Shown here: positions 42,703 through 51,073 of the stretch, in pieces
Layout: each line of letters opens with the position of its first letter
Position numbering within the stretch: the first letter of the stretch is position 1
Assembly (NCBI GenBank): GCA_019695215.1
Contig: JAIBAK010000024.1
Coordinates: 1-51,080 of the forward strand
Origin: Bacteroidia bacterium
GTDB taxonomy: Bacteria > Bacteroidota > Bacteroidia > UKL13-3
Direction: 5' to 3'
Length of the DNA stretch: 51,080 bases
Translations under genes and position numbers: made by a program
The notes under the pieces: model-generated
What the model was told of the DNA's origin: nothing
The model's input: the letters and a program-made list of their open reading frames with translations, nothing else
Databases searched by the model: none

Positions 42703-43302
42703 TTATACGCCTTTATTAACAAAGCGGTACGAAAACGTAACCTGAATAACACTTGCTCTGGTGCTTGACGGATAACCCAGACTGGAAGAGGTAAACTTTG
42801 ATAAATTTCCGTCATAGCGCACATCGGCACCAAATTTTGAGATATCAACTCCTAAACCTGCCTGATAGCCTATTACAAAACCATTCATGCCGCTTTTTAC
42901 ATCCTTACCATCCTGTTTAGCTGATAGCAGGTATTGAAAATTGGGTCCGGCATTTAAACGGAGCACTTTAAAAAAACGTTTGCCCACCATTACCGGCATT
43001 TCTAAATATCCCGAGGTAAGTTTTACTGTTTTAGCTGCAATCAACGGAGGAACAGCAGGCGTACTAAACTGTCCGCCTCTGCCTGCATACACCAAATCGG
43101 CCTGCACAAAAAAACTTACTGCATGAAGCCGTACCCACAACCCCGCCACAGGGCCCATTCTGGTATCAGAGGTAACTCCGGAGGCATTTAGTTTATTTAA
43201 ATTTAATCCTCCTTTTGCACCAAATTCAAAACCGGCAAGCGCCATTGAGTTAAAACTGATAAGCACACATGCAGCAGCAATTACTAACTTAATTTTTTTC
43301 AT
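42703..43302 (-). CDS. Small outer-membrane beta-barrel (OMP_b-brl_2 / PorT-like family)
   Basis: 199 residues. Signal peptide MKKIKLVIAAACVLISFNSM, ending ALA. Alternating amphipathic strands (FEFGAKGGLNLNKLN, FFVQADLVYAGRGG, YLEMPVMVGKRF, LNAGPNFQYLL, QVTFSYRF) with the GAKGGLNLN start typical of PF13568 barrels; eight strands are likely. It follows the adhesin gene by 6 nt, so the pair is probably co-transcribed and might work together, as small barrels do with large surface proteins in the phylum. It is not PorT itself (that gene is next to ubiE). Confidence 0.88.
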   Translation of the reverse strand: MKKIKLVIAAACVLISFNSMALAGFEFGAKGGLNLNKLNASGVTSDTRMGPVAGLWVRLHAVSFFVQADLVYAGRGGQFSTPAVPPLIAAKTVKLTSGYLEMPVMVGKRFFKVLRLNAGPNFQYLLSAKQDGKDVKSGMNGFVIGYQAGLGVDISKFGADVRYDGNLSKFTSSSLGYPSSTRASVIQVTFSYRFVNKGV

Positions 43303-43308
43303 ATCTGT

Positions 43309-46300
43309 TTATTTGATTTTAGAAATTTTAAGGGTGATACCTTCGGCAAAGTTGAGGAAATAAATTCCTTCAGGCAAATCGGATACATCTATCATTTGCG
43401 AACCGGAAGTTAATTTTATTTCTTTCACATTTTTGCCGATAATATTGGTAATAACTAACGTAGATGCTTCCTTAACTTCCTTAATATACAATACATCTTT
43501 TACAGGATTCGGATAAACGGTAATTGAGGCATTAGGTGCCGGAGTAATTCCGGTGTACCACAGGCCAACATTGGAAGTTACCTGATTGCCCACACAGCCT
43601 TCCTGATTTGTTTCGGTTACCGATACACTTCCTGCTGCTACATCGGCCCATTGCACGGTAATGGCATTGGTTACACCGCCACTTATTTGATTTCCTCCGG
43701 TTATTTGCCAGTTATAGGTAGAGCCGTTGGTAAATGATACGGAATAATTTGAAGTGCCGTTACGGGTTCCAAGTGTAGGGCCTAAAATGGTAGCTAAAGT
43801 TGGCTTGGCAGCAACGTTAATATTTAGTGTTGACGGAAGTGCCGCACAATTGGCTACCGATGCCGTTACCGAATAAGTGCCCGAGTTGGCCGCTACTAAA
43901 TTGGTAACTGTTGGGTTTTGAACAAAGGAAGTAAATCCGTTAGGCCCTGTCCAGAAATAACTGGCATTTAAAATAGAGGAGGCGGTAAGGTTGAGGTCTC
44001 CTCCTTCACAGGCTGGTCCGTTTTTGCCTGCTGTAGGCGAATTTGGTTTTGGATTCACCACAGCCGAAATATTTACCGTAGGCGATGAGCATCCGTTTAC
44101 TTTAGCCACTACCGAATAGTTGCCTTCATTGGTTCCGCTTACATTACTGATGCTTGGATTTTGTAAAGTAGAGGAGTATCCGTTGGGGCCGGTCCATAAA
44201 TAAGTAGCACCGGTAATATTGCTTGCCTGTAAATTAAGCGTAGCTCCCGAGCATACCGGACTATTATTACTTACGTTGGGAGAATTAGGAATATCATTCA
44301 CCACCACACCAATGCTTCCGGCCGGAGAGGTGGCACAGTTAACAATAGTGGCCGTTACTGAATACGAACCTGAATTAGCAGGAGAAACATTGCTCACCAC
44401 CGGATTTTGTAAGGTTGATGTGAATCCGTTCGGGCCGGTCCATGCATAAGTAGTACCTGTAATTTGTGTGGCCTGCAACTGCAGGGTGCTTCCCGAGCAA
44501 AGGGGCCCGTTGCTGGTTACGGTAGGTGTACTTGGTCCGGGATTATAAACTACCGCAGTAGTCCCGGCATTGGAAGTGCCGCATCCCGATACGGTGGCTG
44601 TTACACTATAATTACCGGCCATGCTTGCATTAAATGAAGGCAATACCGGATTTTGATTGCTTGAGGTAAATCCTGCAGGGCCTGTCCATGCATACGAAGC
44701 ACCGGTAATGGTAGAGGCCGTTAGTGAAAGTGTTTTTCCGTCACATATCGGTCCGTTGTTTCCGGCAGTTGGAGCCGATGGCAGGGAGGTGATGGAAACC
44801 GATGTGCTGGCGGCCGATGAGGTGCCACAACCGCTCACGGTTACCGTACACGAATAAGTTCCCGCATTGGCCGAACTTACTCCGTTGATAGATGGATTTT
44901 GCTGGTTGGATGTAAAACTGTTTGGTCCCGTCCAGCTATAGCTTGCATTGGTTGAATTGGATGCCGTGAGTTGCAGGTTTTGTCCCTGACAAAGTGGGCC
45001 GTTATTGCTCACACTTGGTGCAGCAGGTGCCGAGCCTATCGACATGGTAGTTGATCCGGGTTGCGAAGCACAGCCGTTTACAATTACCCTTACTGCATAT
45101 ACACCCGCATTGCTGGCAGTAACTGCAGTTACCACCGGATTTTGTGAAGTAGAAGTAAAACTGTTTGGCCCCGTCCAGCTATACGATGCGCTGCTTACAG
45201 CGGCTGTACTCAATTGTAAATCCTGACCTGTACACAAAGGCCCGTTATTACTTGCCGATGGGGTACTTGGTACAGCATTTACGGTTACGTTAAGAGTACT
45301 TTGCTGTGAAGTACATCCGCCTACCGAAACGGTGGCCCCATAGGTTCCGCCCATAGAAGAATTCACGTTTCTAAGCGTAGAATCCTGCTTGTTGCTCACA
45401 AAACTGTTTGGCCCGGTCCAGCTAAAAGTTCCTCCCGAAACCGGACTTGAAGTAAGCACAATGGAATCTCCGGCACATACCGGACTGTTACTTCCGATTG
45501 ACGGGGCAGCCGGGGTGGCAATTAAATTGGTACTATGGGTATCCACACAGGTCATTATCCAGCCAAGCTGCGTAGCTGTGAGCAATACGTTGTAGTTGCC
45601 CGCAGTTGAATAAGTTCGTGACGGATTTACGGAATACGAACTTCCGTTACCAAAATTCCAGTAGTAGGAGTTTTGTGCCGCGTTAAAATAAACCCAGCGA
45701 TTGTAGAAACCACTGGCAAAAATGGGAGAACTTGAGTTTGAAAAGTTGATGGTGCTGTTGTTGTCAACACAATTATTTGATACGGTAAAATTGGCAGCAA
45801 TGGTATAAACCACATGAGGCATTAACACAAAGTCGGCATTAAACTGCACGCTGCTCACATTTACATTGTACGACCTTACCCAGTTATTCGAAAATCTTAC
45901 CGATGACAACCATTCGCCTCTGCCATTTCCTCCACCGGTTGCAGTCCAGCTGTTGGCCACCACCGAAACGTTATTGGTAGAACTGTTTTCGATGGTAATA
46001 ACATAAGGGGCATTGGTAGTATAAGCCGTAGAGAACTGAGCCGTTTTTTTCAACACACTCAGCAGGCCTCCTCCAAAAGTAGAGTCGATGGAAACGGTAA
46101 CCGACCGCACGGGTGTGCCCTGTGGCATGGAGTCGGCTCCGGCATTATATAAATTGCAGGTAACTGTTACCGGAGTCGAGGCATTGGGAGCCCAGGCAAA
46201 AAAATCAAAACCCGAAACAGTAATATTTTGCGGAGCCGGATACCATTGAGCAAAAGCATTTCCGCTGGTGCTGGTGTTTACCACATTTATAGCCTGAAAA

Positions 46301-46491
46301 GCGGTAGCCTTATAATACGGGTAATAAACGGTATCCTTTGAGCAGGTGGTAGAGGCATTACTGTTTCCTCCAGCTCCGGGTACAATATTATTTACCAGAT
46401 TCGCCATAGTTGGTTGCAGAGAGTGTTGTGCCCTTGTTTTGTTTAGGCTTACCACTATGGCGGTAATAAGTAAAATGTATTTAAACTTCAT
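43309..46491 (-). CDS. T9SS surface adhesin-like protein with seven Ig-like repeats
   Basis: 1060 residues. Signal peptide ending RAQ (about 21). An N-terminal beta domain (about 50-235), a PKD-like domain (about 240-325, WNFGNGSSYSVNPSRTYSTAG) and seven tandem repeats of about 81 residues (about 328-895). Each repeat has NxGPxCxG near its start, then YxWTGPNxFTS, QNP and GxYxVTxxVxGC. A last Ig-like domain (about 900-985) precedes a type A T9SS sorting domain (ITVYPNPVKDVLYI, ITNIIGKNVKE, LPEGIYFLNF). Probably a surface or gliding/adhesion protein; function by analogy only. Confidence 0.9.
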   Translation of the reverse strand: MKFKYILLITAIVVSLNKTRAQHSLQPTMANLVNNIVPGAGGNSNASTTCSKDTVYYPYYKATAFQAINVVNTSTSGNAFAQWYPAPQNITVSGFDFFAWAPNASTPVTVTCNLYNAGADSMPQGTPVRSVTVSIDSTFGGGLLSVLKKTAQFSTAYTTNAPYVITIENSSTNNVSVVANSWTATGGGNGRGEWLSSVRFSNNWVRSYNVNVSSVQFNADFVLMPHVVYTIAANFTVSNNCVDNNSTINFSNSSSPIFASGFYNRWVYFNAAQNSYYWNFGNGSSYSVNPSRTYSTAGNYNVLLTATQLGWIMTCVDTHSTNLIATPAAPSIGSNSPVCAGDSIVLTSSPVSGGTFSWTGPNSFVSNKQDSTLRNVNSSMGGTYGATVSVGGCTSQQSTLNVTVNAVPSTPSASNNGPLCTGQDLQLSTAAVSSASYSWTGPNSFTSTSQNPVVTAVTASNAGVYAVRVIVNGCASQPGSTTMSIGSAPAAPSVSNNGPLCQGQNLQLTASNSTNASYSWTGPNSFTSNQQNPSINGVSSANAGTYSCTVTVSGCGTSSAASTSVSITSLPSAPTAGNNGPICDGKTLSLTASTITGASYAWTGPAGFTSSNQNPVLPSFNASMAGNYSVTATVSGCGTSNAGTTAVVYNPGPSTPTVTSNGPLCSGSTLQLQATQITGTTYAWTGPNGFTSTLQNPVVSNVSPANSGSYSVTATIVNCATSPAGSIGVVVNDIPNSPNVSNNSPVCSGATLNLQASNITGATYLWTGPNGYSSTLQNPSISNVSGTNEGNYSVVAKVNGCSSPTVNISAVVNPKPNSPTAGKNGPACEGGDLNLTASSILNASYFWTGPNGFTSFVQNPTVTNLVAANSGTYSVTASVANCAALPSTLNINVAAKPTLATILGPTLGTRNGTSNYSVSFTNGSTYNWQITGGNQISGGVTNAITVQWADVAAGSVSVTETNQEGCVGNQVTSNVGLWYTGITPAPNASITVYPNPVKDVLYIKEVKEASTLVITNIIGKNVKEIKLTSGSQMIDVSDLPEGIYFLNFAEGITLKISKIK
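43806..45510 (-). repeat. Coding tandem repeats of the adhesin (7 units, about 243 bp each)
   Basis: Seven Ig-like units with conserved first Cys (GPxCxG) and last Cys (xGC), likely one disulfide per domain. The units are diverged at DNA level, not recent duplicates. Coordinates are approximate. Confidence 0.8.
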
Positions 46492-46513
46492 ATCTCATAT
46501 GGTTTGATTGTAT

Positions 46514-46521
46514 CAAAAATA
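46514..46521 (-). promoter_or_regulatory. -7 promoter element of the adhesin gene
   Basis: The minus strand reads TATTTTTG (46521-46514), with about 16 nt to the ATG at 46491. No TTG at the expected -33 position. Confidence 0.4.
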
Positions 46522-46546
46522 AACAAATTCATTAAAAATCTGCTAA

Positions 46547-46577
46547 TTGAATTCATAAAGAAGTAAATGTATTTTTG
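46547..46577 (+). promoter_or_regulatory. Promoter of the DUF1573 gene cluster
   Basis: TTG (46547-46549), a 20-nt gap and TATTTTTG (46570-46577). Leader of about 20 nt to the ATG at 46604. It lies about 50 nt from the divergent adhesin promoter. Confidence 0.5.
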
Positions 46578-46603
46578 GCTGAAAAATTGCTCAACCACCC
46601 CGA

Positions 46604-47005
46604 ATGAAAAAAGCAGTTCAGTTTTACACCACATTTATCTTATGTATTTTGGCTACCAGTATTTTAGCTCAAAACAAGGGAGATAAACCATTGATTGAAC
46701 CCAAAGCTTCGGTTACCTTTAAGGATACCATTATTGAATTTGGGGTGATAACTCAAAAGGATTCTCTGGTGCAGGCCGTAGAGTTTAAAAACACAGGCAA
46801 AGTGCCGTTTCACTTTTACGATGCTGTATCGGAATGCGGGTGTGCAACCATAGTGGTTCCAAAGACCGATTTTAAACCCGGTAAAAAGGGGACGATTTTA
46901 ATTATTTTTAAAAGTCCGTACATGGGTTCTATCGAAAAAAAGATAACTTTGGTTAGTAATGCCGGAATTCATTACCTCGTTTACCGGGCATACGTAAAAG
47001 AATAA
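46604..47005 (+). CDS. DUF1573 secreted protein
   Basis: 133 residues. Signal peptide ending LAQ (about 23). A DUF1573 Ig-like domain is seen in KASVTFKDTIIEFGVITQKDSLV, VEFKNTGKVPFHF, VSECGCATIVVPKTDFKPGKKG and ILIIFKSP. The ECGC pair followed by PGKKG is the family signature. Common in Bacteroidota; the function is not established. No lipobox. First of four plus-strand genes with 5-nt or negative spacing leading to polX. Confidence 0.9.
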   Translation: MKKAVQFYTTFILCILATSILAQNKGDKPLIEPKASVTFKDTIIEFGVITQKDSLVQAVEFKNTGKVPFHFYDAVSECGCATIVVPKTDFKPGKKGTILIIFKSPYMGSIEKKITLVSNAGIHYLVYRAYVKE

Positions 47006-47010
47006 TCCTT

Positions 47011-47376
47011 ATGAAAGTAAAAGCTGCTGCTTTGTTTTTTTTATTGCTCTTTGGGCTAAGCTCAAGAGGGCAGGATCAGAATGATGGTGGGAAAACGTAC
47101 TATTATTACGATGATATTACGCAAAAAAAAGTAAAGGAAATTTTTCACTATGTGGAAGTACTTAAAATATTTCCGAATAAGCAAACAGGTGATGAATACC
47201 TAGATACCATTATAAAAGTAAAACATGGTCCGTACTGCATGTACTACGAAAACGGGCAGTTGATGAAATCGGGGTATTTTAAAAATAACACACCGGATAG
47301 TATCTGGATTTTCTACACACAGGAGGGAACCATAGAGAAAAAAGAACTTTACCGCAACGGAAAATTGATACAATGA
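47011..47376 (+). CDS. Secreted MORN/YwqK-like repeat protein
   Basis: 121 residues. Signal peptide ending SSRGQ (about 21). The C-terminal half shows the antitoxin YwqK/MORN pattern: HGPYCMYYENGQLMKSGYF then KNNTPDSIWIFYTQEGTIEKKELYRNGK (longer run split here at KNNTPDS / WIFYTQEG). The N-terminal half is unrecognised. It overlaps the next gene by 4 nt (ATGA). A periplasmic or surface role is likely, but the function is unknown. Confidence 0.8.
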   Translation: MKVKAAALFFLLLFGLSSRGQDQNDGGKTYYYYDDITQKKVKEIFHYVEVLKIFPNKQTGDEYLDTIIKVKHGPYCMYYENGQLMKSGYFKNNTPDSIWIFYTQEGTIEKKELYRNGKLIQ

Positions 47377-47834
47377 AGATAGTAAGTTTAGTATGTATTT
47401 TGGTTCTTGGTTCGGCAGCATATGCACAGGACACTACCCGTGTAGCTAAAACCAGAGTAAAAAGCAAAGGAGACATATGGGCAGGCGATTCAGTAACCAT
47501 AACCAAACCTGCCAATGGAAATACCAAAGAGTTTGAAGGAATTGAACTGTATACCAAAACACGTTTTCAAGCTGTGCCGCTTACCTGGGATTCGGTAACC
47601 GGTGAAGGATTTTATGAATATACCTATACTGTTGGCGATTTTGATGCAAAACCGCTTCCGGCCGATTACAGCAATTCAAAAGTGCGAATCATCTCCATTA
47701 AAAGTTTCAGGGATAAGGAAAATAAATTGCTTACTGTATTTTTTTGCCAGGGAAGAAAACCCAATGAAGTTATTTGGGTATACGTGGAAAAAGCTTTTTT
47801 TGCGGGGGAAATTATTTTGCCCACCACACCATGA
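47373..47834 (+). CDS. Secreted protein of unknown function
   Basis: 153 residues. Signal peptide MKIVSLVCILVLGSAAYAQ. The mature part is beta-rich with no motif I recognise. It is the third gene of the DUF1573 cluster; its stop overlaps the polX start (ATGA), so translation of polX is coupled to it. Confidence 0.75.
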   Translation: MKIVSLVCILVLGSAAYAQDTTRVAKTRVKSKGDIWAGDSVTITKPANGNTKEFEGIELYTKTRFQAVPLTWDSVTGEGFYEYTYTVGDFDAKPLPADYSNSKVRIISIKSFRDKENKLLTVFFCQGRKPNEVIWVYVEKAFFAGEIILPTTP

Positions 47835-49489
47835 CCAATGATGAAATTTCTGAAATCATAAAACTTTATGCGCGTCTTTATGAATTGAATGGAGGAAATC
47901 CGTTTAAAATAAAGTCTTATAACGCGGCCTCGTTTAAAATTGATAAAACGGCCGTACCACTGGCCGGTAAATCGGAAGAGGAGCTGGAGGGGTTAGACGG
48001 AATAGGAAAAAGTTTAGCATCTAAAATATACGAAATCAATGCAACGGGCTCTTTCGAGGAACTGAACGATTTGTTGCAGGAAACACCCGAAGGAGTTTTG
48101 CAAATTCTTCAGATAAAAGGGCTAGGACCTAAAAAAGTTCAGGTAATCTGGAAAGAACTCGGCATTGAAAGCATAGGGGAATTGCTTTATGCCTGTCACG
48201 AAAACCGTTTGGCACAGGCCAAAGGATTCGGGTTAAAAACGCAGCAAGCCGTTATTCAAAGTATAGAATTTGCTACGGCCAATGCACATAAGTTTCATTA
48301 TGCAACCGTTGAGCAAAAGGCTATGGAACTCTTGAATGAATTGACTAAACTGCCACTGGTAACCTATGTTTCTTTTACCGGAGCTTTGCGCAGAAAATGT
48401 GAGGTTTTGGATGAACTGGAATTTGTGCTTGCCGGAAATAATACCGATGTTTCGGTAGAGCAAAGTAACCTGCTCGAAAATTTTATAAGGGAAGAAGGAG
48501 TAATAAGCGGAAAACTTCACTCGCTACCCGTAAAAATTTATACCTGCCCGGCTGATGAATTTGCCCTGAAACTTTTTAATACCACCGCAGCACCGGCCCA
48601 CCTGCAGTTACTCCCGTCAATAAAAACACAGGCTGCTTATACAAGCGAAGCGGAAATTTATAACAGCATTTCCCTTCCCTATATCGAACCCGAATTGCGC
48701 GAGGGAACCATGGAAATGGAGCGGGCTGGATCCGATCAATTGCCAAAACTTATTGAACTTAGTGATTTGCGGGGAAGTTTACATAACCACAGTACCTGGA
48801 GTGACGGATTAAATACGCTGGAAGAAATGGCTTTAGCCTGCCGCAGTATGAACCTCGAGTATTTTGGCATTTGCGATCACTCAAAAACGGCTTTTTATGC
48901 CAGCGGATTAAAGGAAGAGCAAATTATTGCTCAGCATAAAGAAATAGACGAGTTGAATAAAAAATTAGCTCCGTTTAAAATTTTCAAAGGAATTGAATCG
49001 GATATTCTGGGCGATGGTTCGCTTGATTACAGCAGGGAAGTACTGGCAACTTTTGATTTTGTGGTGGCCTCCGTCCATTCCAATTTAAAAATGACTTTGG
49101 AAAAAGCCATGAGCCGCCTTTTGCCAGCCATCGAAAATCCGTACACCACTATTCTTGGACATCCCACCGGAAGGTTGTTGCTTGTGAGGGAAGGATATCC
49201 TGTTGACCATAAAAAAATGATTGATGCATGTGCTGCAAATGGGGTGGTTATTGAATTAAATGCGCATCCTTACCGCCTCGACCTGGATTGGCGCTGGATT
49301 GATTACGCCCTGAACAAGGGAGTGAAAATTTCCATCAACCCCGATGCCCACAATACCGATGGATTTAATGACATGTACTACGGAATATGTGTAGCCCGAA
49401 AAGGATTTCTAACCAAAGAAATGTGTTTTAATGCCATGAATCTGGAAGAAATTTCAGCGTACTTTGCCCAACGAAAGGCACGGATTTGA
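47831..49489 (+). CDS. polX: PolX-family protein: degenerate Pol beta plus intact PHP domain
   Basis: 552 residues from the ATG at 47831 (the ATGA overlap decides this start). Helix-hairpin-helix motifs LDGIGKSLA (55-63) and IKGLGPKKV (95-103). The nucleotidyltransferase part is degenerate: the GS..RR region reads GALRRKCEVLDELEF (184-198), with the catalytic DxD replaced by Glu195-Leu-Glu197 and the third Asp region reading VKIY. The PHP domain is complete: HNHSTWSDG (His318, His320, Asp325), ICDHS, GIESD, VASVHS, LGHPTG and NPDAHNTDGF. So polymerase activity is unlikely and PHP exonuclease or phosphoesterase activity is likely. Confidence 0.92.
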   Translation: MTNDEISEIIKLYARLYELNGGNPFKIKSYNAASFKIDKTAVPLAGKSEEELEGLDGIGKSLASKIYEINATGSFEELNDLLQETPEGVLQILQIKGLGPKKVQVIWKELGIESIGELLYACHENRLAQAKGFGLKTQQAVIQSIEFATANAHKFHYATVEQKAMELLNELTKLPLVTYVSFTGALRRKCEVLDELEFVLAGNNTDVSVEQSNLLENFIREEGVISGKLHSLPVKIYTCPADEFALKLFNTTAAPAHLQLLPSIKTQAAYTSEAEIYNSISLPYIEPELREGTMEMERAGSDQLPKLIELSDLRGSLHNHSTWSDGLNTLEEMALACRSMNLEYFGICDHSKTAFYASGLKEEQIIAQHKEIDELNKKLAPFKIFKGIESDILGDGSLDYSREVLATFDFVVASVHSNLKMTLEKAMSRLLPAIENPYTTILGHPTGRLLLVREGYPVDHKKMIDACAANGVVIELNAHPYRLDLDWRWIDYALNKGVKISINPDAHNTDGFNDMYYGICVARKGFLTKEMCFNAMNLEEISAYFAQRKARI

Positions 49490-50460
49490 AAATACTCATA
49501 ATACGTTTCAGCTCTATTGGAGATATAGTACTCACCACACCCGTTATCCGGTGCATGAAACAACAATTGCCCGGTGCCGAAATACATTACCTTACCAAGC
49601 CTCAGTTTAAAGACCTGGTGGCAAATAACCCTTATGTATCCCGTGTGCATGTGCTGGATGATAACTTTGGTCAAATGACTGCGAAACTAAAGGCGGAGCA
49701 GTTTGATCATATTATTGATTTGCATCACAACCTGCGCACGCTGCGCCTGCAGCTAGCCTTACAAAAAAAGTTTAATCGTTTTGATAAACTCAATTTTAAA
49801 AAGTGGCTGCTGGTTAATTTTAAAGTGAATGTACTTCCGCAGGTTCATATTGTGGAGCGGTATTTAAAAACGGTGCAGTTTCTTGGTGTGCAAAACGATG
49901 GAGAAGGATTGGATTATTTTATTCCGGCAAAGGATGAATTAACCACCTTAGATGGGTTTTCGCTCTTGCAGCCGTATGTAGCATTTGTAATTGGGGCAAC
50001 CCATTTTACCAAACGAATGCCTAAGGAAAAAATCATTTCGCTGTGCGGAAAAATAAATATGCCGGTAGTATTAATAGGGGGGAAGGCTGAGCGAGCAGAC
50101 GGAGAAGCCATAGCCTCGGCAGCGGGAAATCAGGTACACAATACCTGCGGACAGTTAAACCTGAATCAGTCGGCATGGGTAGTAAAACAGGCTGCTTATG
50201 TAATAAGCCACGATACCGGACTGATGCATATTGCCGCTGCTTTTAAAAAGCCCGTTGTTTCATTATGGGGAAATACCGTTCCGCAATTCGGGATGTATCC
50301 GTATTACGGAAATCATCAGGTAAAAAACCTGATGTCGGAAGTAACGGATTTAAAATGCCGTCCCTGTTCTAAAATCGGCTCTTCTCAATGTCCCCAAACG
50401 CATTTTGATTGTATGAAAAAGCAAAACGAAGAAACGATTCTCCGGTTTATTCAGCGTTAA
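49486..50460 (+). CDS. GT9-family glycosyltransferase (heptosyltransferase-like)
   Basis: 324 residues with a TTG start overlapping the polX stop. Seen: ILIIRFSSIGDIVLTTPVIR (3-22), GATHFTKRMP, the LIGGKAE nucleotide-binding turn and SHDTGLMHIAAAFKKPVVSLWG. The C-terminal CRPCSKIGSSQCPQTHFDCM pattern is typical of LPS-core GT9 enzymes. It probably adds a heptose or related sugar to LPS core in the cytoplasm; hldD at 29794 would make the donor. Exact acceptor unknown. The GNAT gene starts at its stop codon. Confidence 0.92.
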   Translation: MKILIIRFSSIGDIVLTTPVIRCMKQQLPGAEIHYLTKPQFKDLVANNPYVSRVHVLDDNFGQMTAKLKAEQFDHIIDLHHNLRTLRLQLALQKKFNRFDKLNFKKWLLVNFKVNVLPQVHIVERYLKTVQFLGVQNDGEGLDYFIPAKDELTTLDGFSLLQPYVAFVIGATHFTKRMPKEKIISLCGKINMPVVLIGGKAERADGEAIASAAGNQVHNTCGQLNLNQSAWVVKQAAYVISHDTGLMHIAAAFKKPVVSLWGNTVPQFGMYPYYGNHQVKNLMSEVTDLKCRPCSKIGSSQCPQTHFDCMKKQNEETILRFIQR

Positions 50461-50954
50461 TGATTATATCTGTGCTCTCCATTCGTCCTATACAATTTTC
50501 CGATAATATATCACTGGCACAAATTATCAAATCTTCTATTGAGGAGCTGCATTTGCCAACTGAAGGCACCGCCCACAGCGACCCCACCACCAACGATCTG
50601 TTAACGTTATTTCAAACCCCGGGTTCCTTTTACTGGGTGGCCGAGCAGGAGGGGAGTGTGCTGGGAGGTTGTGGCATCTATCCTTCCAATGGATTGCCTG
50701 CGGGATATTGCGAATTGGTGCGGTTTTTTCTTACTCCCGTTGCCCGCGGAAAAGGAATAGGGTTGGCTTTAATGCAAAAATCATTTCAAACAGCTATTGA
50801 AATGGGTTACACGCACTGTTACCTCGAGTCGTTTCCCGAAATGAAACAAGCCGTAGCCATGTACGAACGCAATGGCTTTACCCGTTTAAATGCCCCGCTT
50901 GGAAATACAGGCCATTTTTCGTGCAATGTGTGGATGGTGAAAAAACTTCAATAA
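50460..50954 (+). CDS. GNAT-family N-acetyltransferase
   Basis: 164 residues from the ATG at 50460, which overlaps the GT9 stop codon by 1 nt and gives a clean start (MIISVLSIRPIQFSD); a longer frame from 50409 would overlap GT9 needlessly. The acetyl-CoA motif is RFFLTPVARGKGIGLALMQKS, with YLESFPEMKQAVAMYERNGF after it, a standard GNAT end. Substrate unknown. The pairing with a glycosyltransferase does not settle it. Confidence 0.88.
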   Translation: MIISVLSIRPIQFSDNISLAQIIKSSIEELHLPTEGTAHSDPTTNDLLTLFQTPGSFYWVAEQEGSVLGGCGIYPSNGLPAGYCELVRFFLTPVARGKGIGLALMQKSFQTAIEMGYTHCYLESFPEMKQAVAMYERNGFTRLNAPLGNTGHFSCNVWMVKKLQ

Positions 50955-50960
50955 CGTTTT

Positions 50961-51073
50961 GCGGCTTGGCGTAGTGGCGGATTTTTAGCACAAAAGTTCA
51001 ATCGAAGAACTGCACTTGAACCTACCACAAAACTGTCATACGAAGCACTGCACCCGCCATTACGCCAAACCGC
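50961..51073. repeat. 20-bp inverted repeat flanking a 73-bp spacer at the right edge
   Basis: Left arm GCGGCTTGGCGTAGTGGCGG (50961-50980) and right arm CCGCCATTACGCCAAACCGC (51054-51073) pair at 18 of 20 positions. An inner AGTTC-N7-GAACT hairpin lies in the spacer. TAACG immediately precedes the left arm. The size and nested stems recall integron attC sites or other folded recombination sites, but no integrase is in the window and the right flank is cut off. Confidence 0.7.

Noticed and set aside
43806..45510. Possible CRISPR array suggested by regular repeats
   Set aside because: The periodicity is about 243 bp, in frame, and encodes Ig-like domains; the units are diverged and there are no short repeats with unique spacers.
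44219..45595. Series of antisense frames opposite the adhesin repeats
   Set aside because: They recur with the repeat period, which shows they are mirror images of the Ig-like coding repeats.
47774..47830. Longer N-terminus of polX
   Set aside because: It overlaps the upstream gene extensively; the ATGA overlap at 47831 gives the normal family start.
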